From contig NZ_FOUS01000006.1 of the NCBI RefSeq assembly GCF_900114915.1, positions 62,001 to 126,000 on the forward strand: a DNA stretch of 64,000 nucleotides. The letters are read 5' to 3'. The notes under the pieces were generated by a model that worked only from the letters and a program-made list of their open reading frames with translations, did not search any database and was not told the DNA's origin. The position numbers were made by a program, and so were the translations under genes. Positions 36,528-45,100 of this stretch are shown here, piece after piece (within the stretch, counting starts at the first letter, position 1; the number at the start of each line of letters is the position of its first letter). This DNA is from Bradyrhizobium sp. Rc3b (GTDB lineage: Bacteria; Pseudomonadota; Alphaproteobacteria; Rhizobiales; Xanthobacteraceae).

Positions 36528-36898
36528 TCGGCGGCCTCCGGCACGACGGCAATGGGGGGAATGCGGGCAAGCGACTGCTTGCGGAATATTTCCGGCCGGC
36601 TGCGCCAGGGCACGAGGCCGTCAGGCGCGGCCGCATAGGCCGCGGCGCCCGCGACCACATCCTGCGCATTTGCATCCGAGAGGCGGCCATAGACGTAAGA
36701 CCACCGGCCGGGCGCGCTCAGCGCGACCGAGCAACCCTGGTTGCATGCCGACAGGCATTCGACGGGAACCACATTGACACCCTCGGGCACGCCCGCGTCG
36801 AGGATCGCCCCATGCAGGCGCTTGCCGGGCGTCGCCTCGCCTTCGCCAGGCGTCTCGCCGGCACGGCAGGTGATGCAGACGTGAAGTGTGACGGTCAT
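36524..36898 (-). CDS. DUF1636 family cysteine-rich protein, first gene of riboswitch-led cobW-cobN run
   Basis: A 124-residue protein with five cysteines: Cys-8 and Cys-11 (HVCITCRAG), then Cys-48, Cys-52 and Cys-56 (ECLSACNQGC). The spacing recalls thioredoxin-like 2Fe-2S ferredoxins. The family is often adjacent to cobW or cobN; its function is unknown, with metal handling or electron delivery the natural guesses. ATG at 36898 follows GAAGAGGC about 6 nt upstream. It overlaps cobW by 4 bp and is the first gene after a cobalamin riboswitch, so it and the whole following run should respond to B12. Confidence 0.85.
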   Translation of the reverse strand: MTVTLHVCITCRAGETPGEGEATPGKRLHGAILDAGVPEGVNVVPVECLSACNQGCSVALSAPGRWSYVYGRLSDANAQDVVAGAAAYAAAPDGLVPWRSRPEIFRKQSLARIPPIAVVPEAAE

Positions 36899-37004
36899 CG
36901 CCTCTTCCAGATAACAGCGGGAGGCGATGAGGCACACGGACCGCTCTATTGGAGGCCCGTTTTCCCCGTCGCGGAACACCCCGTCCGCCGGTCCAAAACT
37001 CGTC

Positions 37005-37205
37005 CGCGCTGGCAGGTCTCCCGGCTTGCGGAGCAGGGTTTTCCCCTTCGATCCCCGCCTTCCCGATTCCCTGAGGGAATCAGTGGCTTCGGACATCTCT
37101 CCGGTCACGGTCGCGGGGGCGGCTGCATTTTGGACCCAAATCTTGCCGATTCGGACCCTATCGCATTCCCTCTTCGCCTGTCATAGGACAGGAACCAACG
37201 CCGGG
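37005..37205 (-). ncRNA. Adenosylcobalamin riboswitch upstream of DUF1636-cobW-cobN
   Basis: On the minus strand: GAAGAGGGAATGCG, the core GCCGCCCCCGCGACCGT, GAAGCCACTGATTCCC, TCGGGAAGGCGGGG, and the B12 box CAAGCCGGGAGACCTGCC near 37011-37028. It ends about 110 nt before the DUF1636 ATG. The peripheral hairpins differ from the other two copies, so they are not recent duplicates. Its 5' end lies about 50 bp from the divergent cobO start, so the two promoters must be close or overlapping. Confidence 0.92.
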
Positions 37206-37255
37206 CCACCATTTGCCGGTGGCCGCCACTTGTCAAGCCGAAGGACCGGGACCCG

Positions 37256-37891
37256 ATGACGCCTGAACCGGATACAAAAACGGCCGAAGAAACCGACGCC
37301 CGCCACGCCACGAAAATGGCGAAGAAGAAGGCCGCCCGCGACAAGATCATGGCGACCAAGAGCGGCGAAAAGGGCCTCATCATCGTCCACACCGGGGCCG
37401 GCAAGGGCAAGTCCTCGTCGGCCTTCGGCATGATCGTCCGCTGCGTCGCGCACGGCCTTCCCTGCGCAGTCGTGCAATTCATCAAGGGCGCCTGGGATAC
37501 CGGCGAGCGGCGCCTGCTCACCGGCCATTTCGGCGACCTCTGCCAGTTCCACGCCATGGGCGAAGGTTTTACGTGGGAGACGCAGGACCGCGCCCGCGAC
37601 ATCGCCGCCGCGCGCGCCGGCTGGGAGAAGGCCAAGGAGCTGATCCTCGATGAGAGCCTGCGTATGGTCGTGCTCGACGAGATCAACATCGCGCTGCGCT
37701 ACGACTATCTCGACATCGCCGAGGTCGTCGAGTTTCTGACCACCTCGAAGCCGCCGATGACGCATGTCGTCCTCACCGGCCGCAACGCCAAGGAGGAGTT
37801 GATCGAGATCGCCGATCTCGTCACCGAGATGACGCTGGTGAAACATCCCTTCCGCTCCGGCATCAAGGCACAGGCCGGCGTCGAGTTCTGA
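37256..37891 (+). CDS. cobO: Cob(I)yrinic acid a,c-diamide adenosyltransferase
   Basis: A 211-residue CobA/CobO-type corrinoid adenosyltransferase. P-loop [12 protein letters not shown] (45-54), VVQFIKGAW, and [14 protein letters not shown] are family hallmarks. Transfers the adenosyl group from ATP to Co(I) corrinoids. ATG at 37256 follows GAAGGA about 10 nt upstream. The Lys-rich N-terminus ([10 protein letters not shown]) is usual. It is followed by cobQ after a 5-bp gap. The leader shows no riboswitch on this strand. Confidence 0.96.
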   Translation: MTPEPDTKTAEETDARHATKMAKKKAARDKIMATKSGEKGLIIVHTGAGKGKSSSAFGMIVRCVAHGLPCAVVQFIKGAWDTGERRLLTGHFGDLCQFHAMGEGFTWETQDRARDIAAARAGWEKAKELILDESLRMVVLDEINIALRYDYLDIAEVVEFLTTSKPPMTHVVLTGRNAKEELIEIADLVTEMTLVKHPFRSGIKAQAGVEF

Positions 37892-37896
37892 GTTCG

Positions 37897-39345
37897 ATGG
37901 CACGCGCGCTGATGATCCAGGGGGCCGGCTCGGACGTGGGCAAGTCGCTCATCGTCGCCGGTCTCGCGCGCGCCCTCACGCGGCGCGGCCTGCGCGTGAT
38001 CCCGTTCAAGCCGCAGAACATGTCGAACAACGCCGCCGTCACCGTCGATGGCGGCGAGATCGGCCGCGCCCAGGCGCTGCAGGCGCTGGCCGCTCGCGTC
38101 GAACCGCACACCGACATGAACCCCGTGCTGCTCAAGCCCGAGACCGACATCGGCGCGCAGGTGATCGTCCAAGGAAAGCGCATCGCGACCGCGCGTGCCC
38201 GCGACTATGCCGCGATGAAGCCATCGCTGATGGGCGCGGTGCTGGAGAGCTTTGAGCGGCTGAAGGGGCGGGCCGATCTGGTGCTGGTGGAAGGTGCCGG
38301 TAGCCCGGCCGAAGTGAACCTGCGCAAGGCCGACATCGCCAATATGGGCTTTGCGCGCAAGGCGGACGTGCCGGTCGTGCTGGTCGGCGACATCGACCGC
38401 GGCGGCGTCATCGCCCAGCTGGTCGGCATCAAGACCGTGATCGACCCCGACGATGCCGCGATGATCCAGGGTTTTGTCATCAACAAGTTCCGCGGCGATC
38501 CCTCGCTGTTCGACGACGGCTACAGGCTGATCGAACAAAGAACGGCCTGGCTCGGCTTCGGCGTGCTGCCCTGGTTCGCGCGCGCCGGCGAGCTGCCGGC
38601 CGAGGACGCGCTCGGCCTCAGCGACGCGCGCAAGCCGGGCCAGTGCAAGATCGCCTGCCTGGCGCTGTCGCGGATCGCCAATTTCGACGATCTCGATCCG
38701 CTCAAGCTCGAGCCGGGCGTCGATCTCGTGATGGTACGCCCGGGCGAAGCGATCCCGGGGGACGTGCGTCTCGTCATCATCCCCGGCTCGAAATCCACCC
38801 GCGGCGATCTCGCCTTCCTGCGCGCGCAAGGCTGGGACATCGATCTGCTCGCGCATCACCGCAGGGGCGGCCATGTGCTCGGTCTCTGCGGCGGCTATCA
38901 GATGCTTGGGCGCAACGTCGCCGATCCTGACGGCATCGAAGGCACCGCAGGCGACACGCCGGGCCTCGGGCTGCTGGACGTGGACACGGTGATGAGTCCG
39001 CAGAAGACGCTGACGCGTGTCGCGGCCGTGCATGCCGACACAGACCAGCCAATCGAGGCGTACGAAATCCACATCGGCCGCACTGACGGGCCGGACCGCG
39101 CGCGCCCGTTTGCGAAGCTGAACGGCGAGCCGGAAGGCGCGATCTCGCGCGATGGCCGCGTGCAGGGCAGCTATCTGCACGGCCTGTTCACGTCGGATGA
39201 TTTCCGCAAGGCCTATCTGGCCAGGCTCGACATTCCCGCAGGTGGCGAGCCCTATCAAGCCAGGGTCGAAAGCGCGCTCGATGCGCTGGCCGATCACATC
39301 GAAAAGCATCTCGACGTGGAAGGACTGCTCGCGCTAGCGCGCTAG
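37897..39345 (+). CDS. cobQ: Cobyric acid synthase
   Basis: A 482-residue glutamine-dependent amidotransferase that amidates the b, d, e and g side chains of adenosylcobyrinic acid a,c-diamide. [19 protein letters not shown] is the ATP-binding N-terminus, KPQNMSNN is diagnostic, the GATase nucleophile is Cys-331 ([10 protein letters not shown]) and its His partner is His-428 (SYLHGLF). Length matches the family. Its last 12 bp overlap the end of the convergent aminotransferase gene. Confidence 0.97.
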   Translation: MARALMIQGAGSDVGKSLIVAGLARALTRRGLRVIPFKPQNMSNNAAVTVDGGEIGRAQALQALAARVEPHTDMNPVLLKPETDIGAQVIVQGKRIATARARDYAAMKPSLMGAVLESFERLKGRADLVLVEGAGSPAEVNLRKADIANMGFARKADVPVVLVGDIDRGGVIAQLVGIKTVIDPDDAAMIQGFVINKFRGDPSLFDDGYRLIEQRTAWLGFGVLPWFARAGELPAEDALGLSDARKPGQCKIACLALSRIANFDDLDPLKLEPGVDLVMVRPGEAIPGDVRLVIIPGSKSTRGDLAFLRAQGWDIDLLAHHRRGGHVLGLCGGYQMLGRNVADPDGIEGTAGDTPGLGLLDVDTVMSPQKTLTRVAAVHADTDQPIEAYEIHIGRTDGPDRARPFAKLNGEPEGAISRDGRVQGSYLHGLFTSDDFRKAYLARLDIPAGGEPYQARVESALDALADHIEKHLDVEGLLALAR

Positions 39346-40299
39346 CACCTCGGCAAGCCGCGTCCATTCGGCTTCGCTGCCCGGAAGCCCGAGGCGCAGC
39401 CATGTCGGCCTTTGTGCAAAGACGCGCGACCAGATATGGCTTCGTGCCAATCTCTCTTGCGCGGCGAGCGCGCCGGGCGTCTCGTAGAGACGGAACAGCG
39501 GCGTCCCCCCAAGCAGCATCCAGCCTTGCGCGTGCGCGATGGCATCGAGGCGAACACAGTCCCGGGCGAGTCGCGCTGACGTGGCCTCGGCCCAGGCGTC
39601 GTCACGCAACGCGCGACAGCCGATCGCGATCGCCGCTCCCGAAACCGGCCATGGACCCGACATCAACGCAAGCTTGCCTATGTCGGCGGCATTGCCGATC
39701 GCGAAGCCGAGCCGCAGGCCGGCAAGACCATAGAACTTTCCGAACGAGCGCAGGATCAGCAGTCCCGGCCGACCGGCTTCCGATGCAAGTGACAGCAGCG
39801 GAACGGCGTCGACAAAGCTCTCGTCGATGACGAGGCGGCCGACGCGCGGCAGCAGTGCGAGCAGATCCTTCGGTGCATGATGCTGACCGCCGGGATTGTT
39901 GGGATTGACGACGATGGCGAGATCCGCGCCTGCCAGCGCGTCGAGCTCGCTGGCCTCCTGGACATCCCAGCCTGCGGCCGACAGAACCCCTGCGTACTCG
40001 TTATAGGTCGGCGCGAGAATGCGCGCGCGGCCGGTCGGCACCAGTTGCGGCAGCAATTGAATGGCAGCCTGCACGCCGCCCATCGCAACGATCGGTGCGC
40101 TGGTGCGATAGGCCTGCTGCGCCGCCTGATGCAGGGCGTTGAGGTCGGATCGCGAAGGCAGTGCGTTCCAATAGCGCGGATCGATCTCGGCCACGGGGTA
40201 AGGCAGCCGGTTGATCCCTGTCGACAGGTCAATCCAGTCTTCCGCGCGCCCGCCAAAATGCTGCTGTGCCAGATCCAGATTTCCACCGTGCTCGCGCAT
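39334..40299 (-). CDS. cobC: Threonine-phosphate decarboxylase (CobC/CobD aminotransferase-like)
   Basis: About 321 residues of fold-type I PLP enzyme. The N-terminus [16 protein letters not shown] and [12 protein letters not shown] are typical of CobC; the PLP-binding Lys is in [15 protein letters not shown] and the NPNNPGG motif is present. It makes (R)-1-amino-2-propanol phosphate from L-threonine phosphate for the nucleotide loop. ATG at 40299 begins the family sequence; a GTG at 40314 that overlaps the stop of the upstream CbiB gene (GTGA) is the alternative. The symbol follows Pseudomonas usage and clashes with the phosphatase at 20504. Confidence 0.93.
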   Translation of the reverse strand: MREHGGNLDLAQQHFGGRAEDWIDLSTGINRLPYPVAEIDPRYWNALPSRSDLNALHQAAQQAYRTSAPIVAMGGVQAAIQLLPQLVPTGRARILAPTYNEYAGVLSAAGWDVQEASELDALAGADLAIVVNPNNPGGQHHAPKDLLALLPRVGRLVIDESFVDAVPLLSLASEAGRPGLLILRSFGKFYGLAGLRLGFAIGNAADIGKLALMSGPWPVSGAAIAIGCRALRDDAWAEATSARLARDCVRLDAIAHAQGWMLLGGTPLFRLYETPGALAAQERLARSHIWSRVFAQRPTWLRLGLPGSEAEWTRLAEVLAR

Positions 40300-40310
40300 G
40301 CCCCGTTCTT

Positions 40311-41252
40311 TCACGCGAAGGCCAGGATCGCAAGGGTGCCAGCGAGCAGCACCATGGCGCGGCGATAGACCGTCAGTCCCTCGCCGATGTCAGCTGCCAG
40401 CGGATCGCGCGCACCTTCATTGAGCCAGGGCTCATTCGTCGAGCTGCCGTGATAGATGCGAGGGCCGCTGAGCCGCACACCGAGCGCACCCGCCATCGCC
40501 GCTTCCGGCCAGCCGGCATTGGGCGAGCGGTGACGGCGCGCGTCCCGCGTCATGCACGCCAGCGCCTGCGATCGGTGCGGGGCCAGCAGCACGAACAGAA
40601 AGCCGGTCAGCCGCGCCGGAATGAAATTGGCGACATCGTCGATGCGCGCCGCGGCCCAACCGAAGGCCTCATGCCGCTCGCTACGATGGCCGATCATGGA
40701 GTCCAACGTGTTGATCGCCTTGTAGCCGAGGATACCCGGCAGGCCGAACAGCGCGCCCCAGAACACTGGCGCGACGATGCCGTCCGAGGCGTTTTCGGCA
40801 AGGCTTTCGATCGCCGCCCGCGCGATGCCGGCTTGATCCAGCGCTTTGGGATCGCGACCGACGATGCGCGAGACCGCCTCGCGCGCGGCGGTGATGTCAC
40901 CGGCCATCAGAGGATTCGCGACGGCGGCGACGTGGTCATGTAGCGAGCGCGAAGCGACCAAGGGCCAGGCTAGGATGCCGATCAGCACGATCTGGATCCA
41001 ACCCGAGGAAAGCAAGGCCTGAAGCGTCCAGCCGAGTGCGACGGAGAGCGCAATCACCAGAAGCGCGCCAGCGACACCAGCAGCGCGGCGAAATGCCGGC
41101 GGATCGGACGAGCGGTTCCAGGTGATGTCGATGGCACCGATCAGCCGACCCAGCCAGGTCACGGGATGACCGATCCGCGCGAACAGCCACGACGGCCAGC
41201 CCAGGAGGGCATCCACCGCCATCGCCACCACCATCGCGCCCGCAAAGCCCAC
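40311..41252 (-). CDS. cobD: Adenosylcobinamide-phosphate synthase (CbiB/CobD)
   Basis: A 313-residue integral membrane enzyme attaching the aminopropanol (phosphate) to the f side chain of cobyric acid. Hallmarks: GHPVTWLGRLI near residue 30, ESLAENASDGIVAPVFW, and YKAINTLDSMIGHRSERHEAFGW. Several hydrophobic spans are visible. A GTG at 41252 preceded by a perfect AGGAGG five bases upstream is the preferred start; longer frames back to 41288 have no such support. It is upstream of and abuts the CobC aminotransferase gene. Confidence 0.94.
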   Translation of the reverse strand: MGFAGAMVVAMAVDALLGWPSWLFARIGHPVTWLGRLIGAIDITWNRSSDPPAFRRAAGVAGALLVIALSVALGWTLQALLSSGWIQIVLIGILAWPLVASRSLHDHVAAVANPLMAGDITAAREAVSRIVGRDPKALDQAGIARAAIESLAENASDGIVAPVFWGALFGLPGILGYKAINTLDSMIGHRSERHEAFGWAAARIDDVANFIPARLTGFLFVLLAPHRSQALACMTRDARRHRSPNAGWPEAAMAGALGVRLSGPRIYHGSSTNEPWLNEGARDPLAADIGEGLTVYRRAMVLLAGTLAILAFA

Positions 41253-41257
41253 ACACG

Positions 41258-41263
41258 CCTCCT
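41258..41263 (-). promoter_or_regulatory. Ribosome binding site fixing a GTG start for cobD
   Basis: AGGAGG on the minus strand, five bases before the GTG at 41252. It decides the start of the CbiB gene over the in-frame upstream start at 41288 and the internal ATG about five codons later. Confidence 0.7.
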
Positions 41264-41373
41264 GTCCCGCCCCTGTTGCGCAAAGCAAGTCCCAAGCGCA
41301 AGCCCCTACCCGCCTGATTTCGGCTTTGTCTTTGGCCGCGTTTGGTGATTAGTCAGGCCCACAGGAGACCTTT

Positions 41374-41877
41374 ATGGCCGTCATCTTGATCACCGGCGGA
41401 GCGAGATCGGGCAAGAGCAAGCGTGCGGAAACGCGCACGCGCGCTTTTCCCGGGCAGCCCGTCTATGTCGCGACGGCGGAGGCACTCGATACCGAAATGG
41501 AGGCGCGCATCGCCAAGCATCGCGCGCGCCGCGGAACCGACTGGATCGAGCGCGAAGTGCCGCTTAATCTCGTTCCCGCGCTAGTCGCAAGCGATGGCGG
41601 CGGCGCACGGCTGGTGGACTGCCTGACACTGTGGCTTTCCAACCTGATGCATGCGGAACGCGACTGGGAGCGTGAAGTGACCGAACTCGCGGCCGCCCTG
41701 CCCCGCCTGAAAAGCCCGGTCGTCCTCGTCACCAACGAGGTCGGTCTCGGCATCGTCCCCGACAACGCGCTGGCGCGCAGCTATCGCGACGCCGCCGGCA
41801 TCATGAACCAGATCATCGCCGAAGCCGCCGACGAGGTCGAGTTCGTCGTCGCCGGTTTGCCCATGAAATTGAAATGA
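41374..41877 (+). CDS. cobU: Adenosylcobinamide kinase / adenosylcobinamide-phosphate guanylyltransferase
   Basis: A 167-residue bifunctional enzyme (CobP in Pseudomonas). P-loop ITGGARSGKSKRAE at the N-terminus, VYVATAEALDTEMEARIAKHRARR containing the guanylylated-His region, VDCLTLWLSNL, and VTNEVGLGIVPDNALAR. It activates adenosylcobinamide to GDP-cobinamide. ATG at 41374 has CAGGAGA upstream. Its stop overlaps the cobS start (ATGA). It is divergent from cobD across 121 bp. Confidence 0.96.
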   Translation: MAVILITGGARSGKSKRAETRTRAFPGQPVYVATAEALDTEMEARIAKHRARRGTDWIEREVPLNLVPALVASDGGGARLVDCLTLWLSNLMHAERDWEREVTELAAALPRLKSPVVLVTNEVGLGIVPDNALARSYRDAAGIMNQIIAEAADEVEFVVAGLPMKLK

Positions 41878-42656
41878 TGCCGCGCGCCGAGCTCTTCAAG
41901 GACGTCGTCGCCGATCTCAGGATGGCAGCGTCGTTCGTCACGATCCTTCCCGTCGCATCGTCGAAGCCTGCAGGCGACGGCGCCGTCGCGCGCGCGACCT
42001 GGGCGCTACCCGTCGCGGGACTGCTGGTCGGCCTTGCCGGCGCTTTCGTCTACAAGGTCGCCATCCGCTTCGGACTGACACCGAACATTGCTGCCCTGCT
42101 TGCACTCGCGACGACCGCCCTCATCACCGGCGCGCTGCACGAAGACGGTCTCGCCGACACCGCCGACGGGCTCGGCGGCGGTCGCACGCGCGAGCGCAAG
42201 CTCGAGATCATGCGTGACAGCCGGATCGGGACCTACGGCGTCTGCGCGCTGATTGTGTCGTTCGGCCTGCGCTGGAGCGCACTCGCGGCCATCGCCGATC
42301 CCTTGCTGGTTGCATGTGCACTGTTGTCAGCGCATGCCGCCGCCCGCGCCGGCGTGCCGGCCTTCATGTCATTGGTACCGCCAGCGCGGCCTGACGGGCT
42401 GTCGGCGAGCGCGGGATCGCCGCCGGGCCGCAGCATTGCCATCGCCTTCGCTCTTGGAACGCTCGCGCTCGCTCTCGCGTTGGGGCCGGGCAAGGCGCTG
42501 GTCGGCCTGATCCTGCTGTCGCTCGCCGGCCTGTTGCTGGCGCGGCTTGCGGTGCGCCAGATCGGCGGGCAGACCGGCGACATCCTCGGTGCCTTCGAGC
42601 AGATCGGCGAGATCCTCATTCTGCTGGTCGCGGCATCCTTCCGGATGGGAGGCTGA
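41874..42656 (+). CDS. cobS: Adenosylcobinamide-GDP ribazoletransferase (cobalamin synthase)
   Basis: A 260-residue polytopic membrane enzyme (CobV in Pseudomonas) that joins GDP-cobinamide to alpha-ribazole (phosphate). The acidic metal-binding signature GALHEDGLADTADGLGGG near residue 85 and DSRIGTYGVCAL are diagnostic. Several hydrophobic spans follow. Coupled to cobU by a 4-bp overlap. This is CobS of enterics and must not be confused with the chelatase subunit CobS, which is absent here. Confidence 0.96.
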   Translation: MMPRAELFKDVVADLRMAASFVTILPVASSKPAGDGAVARATWALPVAGLLVGLAGAFVYKVAIRFGLTPNIAALLALATTALITGALHEDGLADTADGLGGGRTRERKLEIMRDSRIGTYGVCALIVSFGLRWSALAAIADPLLVACALLSAHAAARAGVPAFMSLVPPARPDGLSASAGSPPGRSIAIAFALGTLALALALGPGKALVGLILLSLAGLLLARLAVRQIGGQTGDILGAFEQIGEILILLVAASFRMGG

Positions 42657-42660
42657 TCTC

Positions 42661-43293
42661 ATGGTCGAGTTCGACGACACCTTCCGTCAGCACTTGCGCG
42701 AGCTGTTCGTATGGCGCCGCGACGTCCGCCGCTTTCGAGCTGACCCGCTGCCGGCCGGCGCCATCGATCGCCTGATCGAGACCGCTTGTCTCTCGCCCTC
42801 GGTCGGCCTGAGTCAACCCTGGCGCTTCGTCACCGTCGATGATGCTGCACGACGTCGCGCCATCATCGACGATTTCACGGCGTGCAACGCCGACGCGCTG
42901 AACTGCTATTCCGGCGAACGTGCGGCCCGCTACGCCACGCTGAAATTGTCGGGCCTCGAACAGGCCCCCGGACACCTCGCCGTGTTCGCCGACAAGGCCA
43001 GCGACATCGGCCACGGCCTCGGCCGCGCGACCATGCCGGAAACCACCGAGTATTCCGTGGTCGCTGCCATCACCGCGATGTGGCTCGCCGCACGCGCAGA
43101 GAGCATCGGCATCGGCTGGATCTCGATCCTCAATCCGGATCGTATCCACGCCGTTCTCGACGTGCCCGATACCTGGAAGTTCATCGCCTATCTCTGCATC
43201 GGCTATCCGGAAGTCGAATGCGACCAGCCCGAGCTGGAGCAGGCGAAATGGGAGCACCGGCGCGGCGCGGATGAGTTTACGTTGCGGCGTTGA
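42661..43293 (+). CDS. bluB: 5,6-dimethylbenzimidazole synthase
   Basis: A 210-residue BluB flavoenzyme of the nitroreductase fold, which breaks down reduced FMN with oxygen to give DMB, the lower ligand of B12. WRRDVRRFRADPLP, TACLSPSVGLSQPWRFV and GIGWISILNPDRI are typical segments. ATG at 42661 lies 4 bp after cobS, with GGGAGG about 11 nt upstream. Its presence means the organism can make its own lower ligand in air. A palindromic repeat follows the stop. Confidence 0.96.
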   Translation: MVEFDDTFRQHLRELFVWRRDVRRFRADPLPAGAIDRLIETACLSPSVGLSQPWRFVTVDDAARRRAIIDDFTACNADALNCYSGERAARYATLKLSGLEQAPGHLAVFADKASDIGHGLGRATMPETTEYSVVAAITAMWLAARAESIGIGWISILNPDRIHAVLDVPDTWKFIAYLCIGYPEVECDQPELEQAKWEHRRGADEFTLRR

Positions 43294-43303
43294 CCCCAAG
43301 CTC

Positions 43304-43386
43304 GTCATGCCCGGGCTTGTCCCGGCATCCACGTCTTCGTTTCCACGTCAAAAGAACGTGGATGGCCGGACACGCCCGGCCATGAC
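43304..43386. repeat. Intergenic palindromic repeat with 30-bp imperfect arms
   Basis: Left arm 43305-43334 (begins TCATGCCCGGGC) and right arm 43356-43385 (ends GCCCGGCCATGA) are inverted copies matching at about 26 of 30 positions, with a 21-bp loop. It fills the gap between the convergent bluB and tpsB genes and, in RNA on either strand, would form a long hairpin. Similar CATGCCCGGC/CATCCACG palindromes are scattered through bradyrhizobial genomes (recalled, not searched). It may act as a bidirectional terminator or mRNA stabiliser. Confidence 0.8.
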
Positions 43387-43393
43387 GGAGACG

Positions 43394-45100
43394 CTACGAC
43401 CTGCTCCTGCCAGCCATCGCCGCCACAGGCGAGGGTGGCTCCGGCTTCTGGAACATCAGCAGCGGCCGGAAGATGACGCGGCCATAGGCCTCGTAATGGT
43501 TCTGGGTCGAGACCGCCATCTTCAGCGGCGTCGCGTAATTCGCCTCGAACGTCATGAACGACGCATAAGTCCAGGAGAAGCCGACGCCGACAGAGGCCAT
43601 TTCGGTGACGCCGGGGAAGGTCGAATACACCGCACCCCAGTCGGTGAAGACGTAGGTGTCGAAACCCCTCAGCCATTGCGACCAGTTGTAATGCAGTTCG
43701 GCGTTGAGATAATAGCCGCTGTCGCCGGAAGCCGCATTGGAGGGATAACCGCGTACGGTGGTGGGGCCGCCGATCGAGAAGATCTGATCGCCCGGCAGCA
43801 GCTTCTCCTGCGTGTACTGCCAGCTCGCCAGCACATTGGCGCTGAAGTTCTGGGGCCCTGCAGCGCTCGTCGCGATCAGCGAGCCGGTATAGGTGTTGAA
43901 CGCGCGGTTGTTGCCGAGCACATAGTCATGCCACGCGATGTAGTTCACTGCCGGTGAGACCGTGATCGAATAGGTGTTGCCGGACTTGGTCACCGAGATT
44001 CCGGCCGTGGTCTTGTCGTAGTGGTCGTCGGTGACGGCGACCGTGGCAAAGCGGCTGACGGTCTTGCCCTCGGTCAAGGCGGCGTTGAGCAGCACCAGCC
44101 AGTCCTGGGTCACCCAGACCGGCTGGCTGAAATTGACCGCGGCCTGGCTCGAGCGGCCGGTGACGTCGAGCGCGACGAACGGCCCCTGGACGATCTTGAT
44201 CTTGCCTTCGGTATAGCTGACGCCGGCGCGGCCGCCCCAGGGATTGACCGGGATGCTGTAGGCGACGTTGCCGTTGAGATTGCCGTCGGAACGGACGCCG
44301 TAGAAGGTCAGGCGGTCGTCGACGCCGAACAGGCCGTGGCGCTTGTAGAAGGCACCGCCTTCCCAGCGCCCCGTGTTCTCGGAACCCTGGTTGTCGGTGA
44401 AGAGCTGCAAGGTGTCGACCGGCGGCTCGATCACCGCGAATTGGAGGTCGGTGAGGCCGAAGCTCGTGCCGGGCTGCAGCAGCGCCTTGATCTGGACGTC
44501 GTTGGTCCGGTTGAACCAGATCACGTCGCGGTTGAGCTTTGGAACGTCGAGGACCTCGCCTTCGGGCTCCTTCACGCGATCGAGGATGTAGTCGGTGCGG
44601 GTCTGCTTGTTGCCCTCGACCGTCGTCTTCTGCAGCCGACCTTCGGTCAGCTTGACGCGGACGACACCGCCCTTGGCGTCCTGCTCGGGCAGGGTCGCGA
44701 TGCCCGTGACGATGCCGCGCGCGGCATAGATCGCGTTGATGTCGGCAACGAGCTGCAACAGCGAGGCGATGTCGACGTCCTTGCCGACATATTTCTTCGC
44801 GATCTCATCCAGCTCCGCCGGCGTGATGAACTTGGACTCGTCGAACGTGACCTTGCGCAGGCGAAATTTCGGCCCGCCCGGCTTCAGGAGCTGGGACTTT
44901 TCCCGCTCGCCGCCGATCACCGCCGGCCCGGTGAGCTTGGGCGGCGCGCTCTGCTGTTCGAGCTGCCGCCGCTGCCGGTCGACGTCGTTCTGGATCACGC
45001 CGGGATTGATCGACTGGGCGCGCGCAGACGCGATGCAGCAAGCTGCAAGCCCGATCCCCAACGATGCCCCCAGAATCCGCATCCCGAATCCAATTACCAT
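43394..45100 (-). CDS. Two-partner secretion outer-membrane transporter (TpsB, ShlB/FhaC/HecB family)
   Basis: A 568-residue Omp85-superfamily transporter. The signal peptide ends at IASARAQS near residue 30. POTRA regions follow (FRLRKVTFDESKFITPAEL, GIVTGIATLPEQDAKGGVVRVKLTEGRL), then a 16-strand barrel with the lid-loop motif GGPTTVRGYPSNAASGDSGY near residue 465 containing the conserved RGY. The barrel's last residues run past the usual aromatic end with a short Pro/Ser tail. The ATG overlaps the end of the adhesin gene by 7 bp, so the two are co-translated; an ATG at 45082 is the alternative. It should export the giant adhesin. Confidence 0.93.
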   Translation of the reverse strand: MVIGFGMRILGASLGIGLAACCIASARAQSINPGVIQNDVDRQRRQLEQQSAPPKLTGPAVIGGEREKSQLLKPGGPKFRLRKVTFDESKFITPAELDEIAKKYVGKDVDIASLLQLVADINAIYAARGIVTGIATLPEQDAKGGVVRVKLTEGRLQKTTVEGNKQTRTDYILDRVKEPEGEVLDVPKLNRDVIWFNRTNDVQIKALLQPGTSFGLTDLQFAVIEPPVDTLQLFTDNQGSENTGRWEGGAFYKRHGLFGVDDRLTFYGVRSDGNLNGNVAYSIPVNPWGGRAGVSYTEGKIKIVQGPFVALDVTGRSSQAAVNFSQPVWVTQDWLVLLNAALTEGKTVSRFATVAVTDDHYDKTTAGISVTKSGNTYSITVSPAVNYIAWHDYVLGNNRAFNTYTGSLIATSAAGPQNFSANVLASWQYTQEKLLPGDQIFSIGGPTTVRGYPSNAASGDSGYYLNAELHYNWSQWLRGFDTYVFTDWGAVYSTFPGVTEMASVGVGFSWTYASFMTFEANYATPLKMAVSTQNHYEAYGRVIFRPLLMFQKPEPPSPVAAMAGRSRS

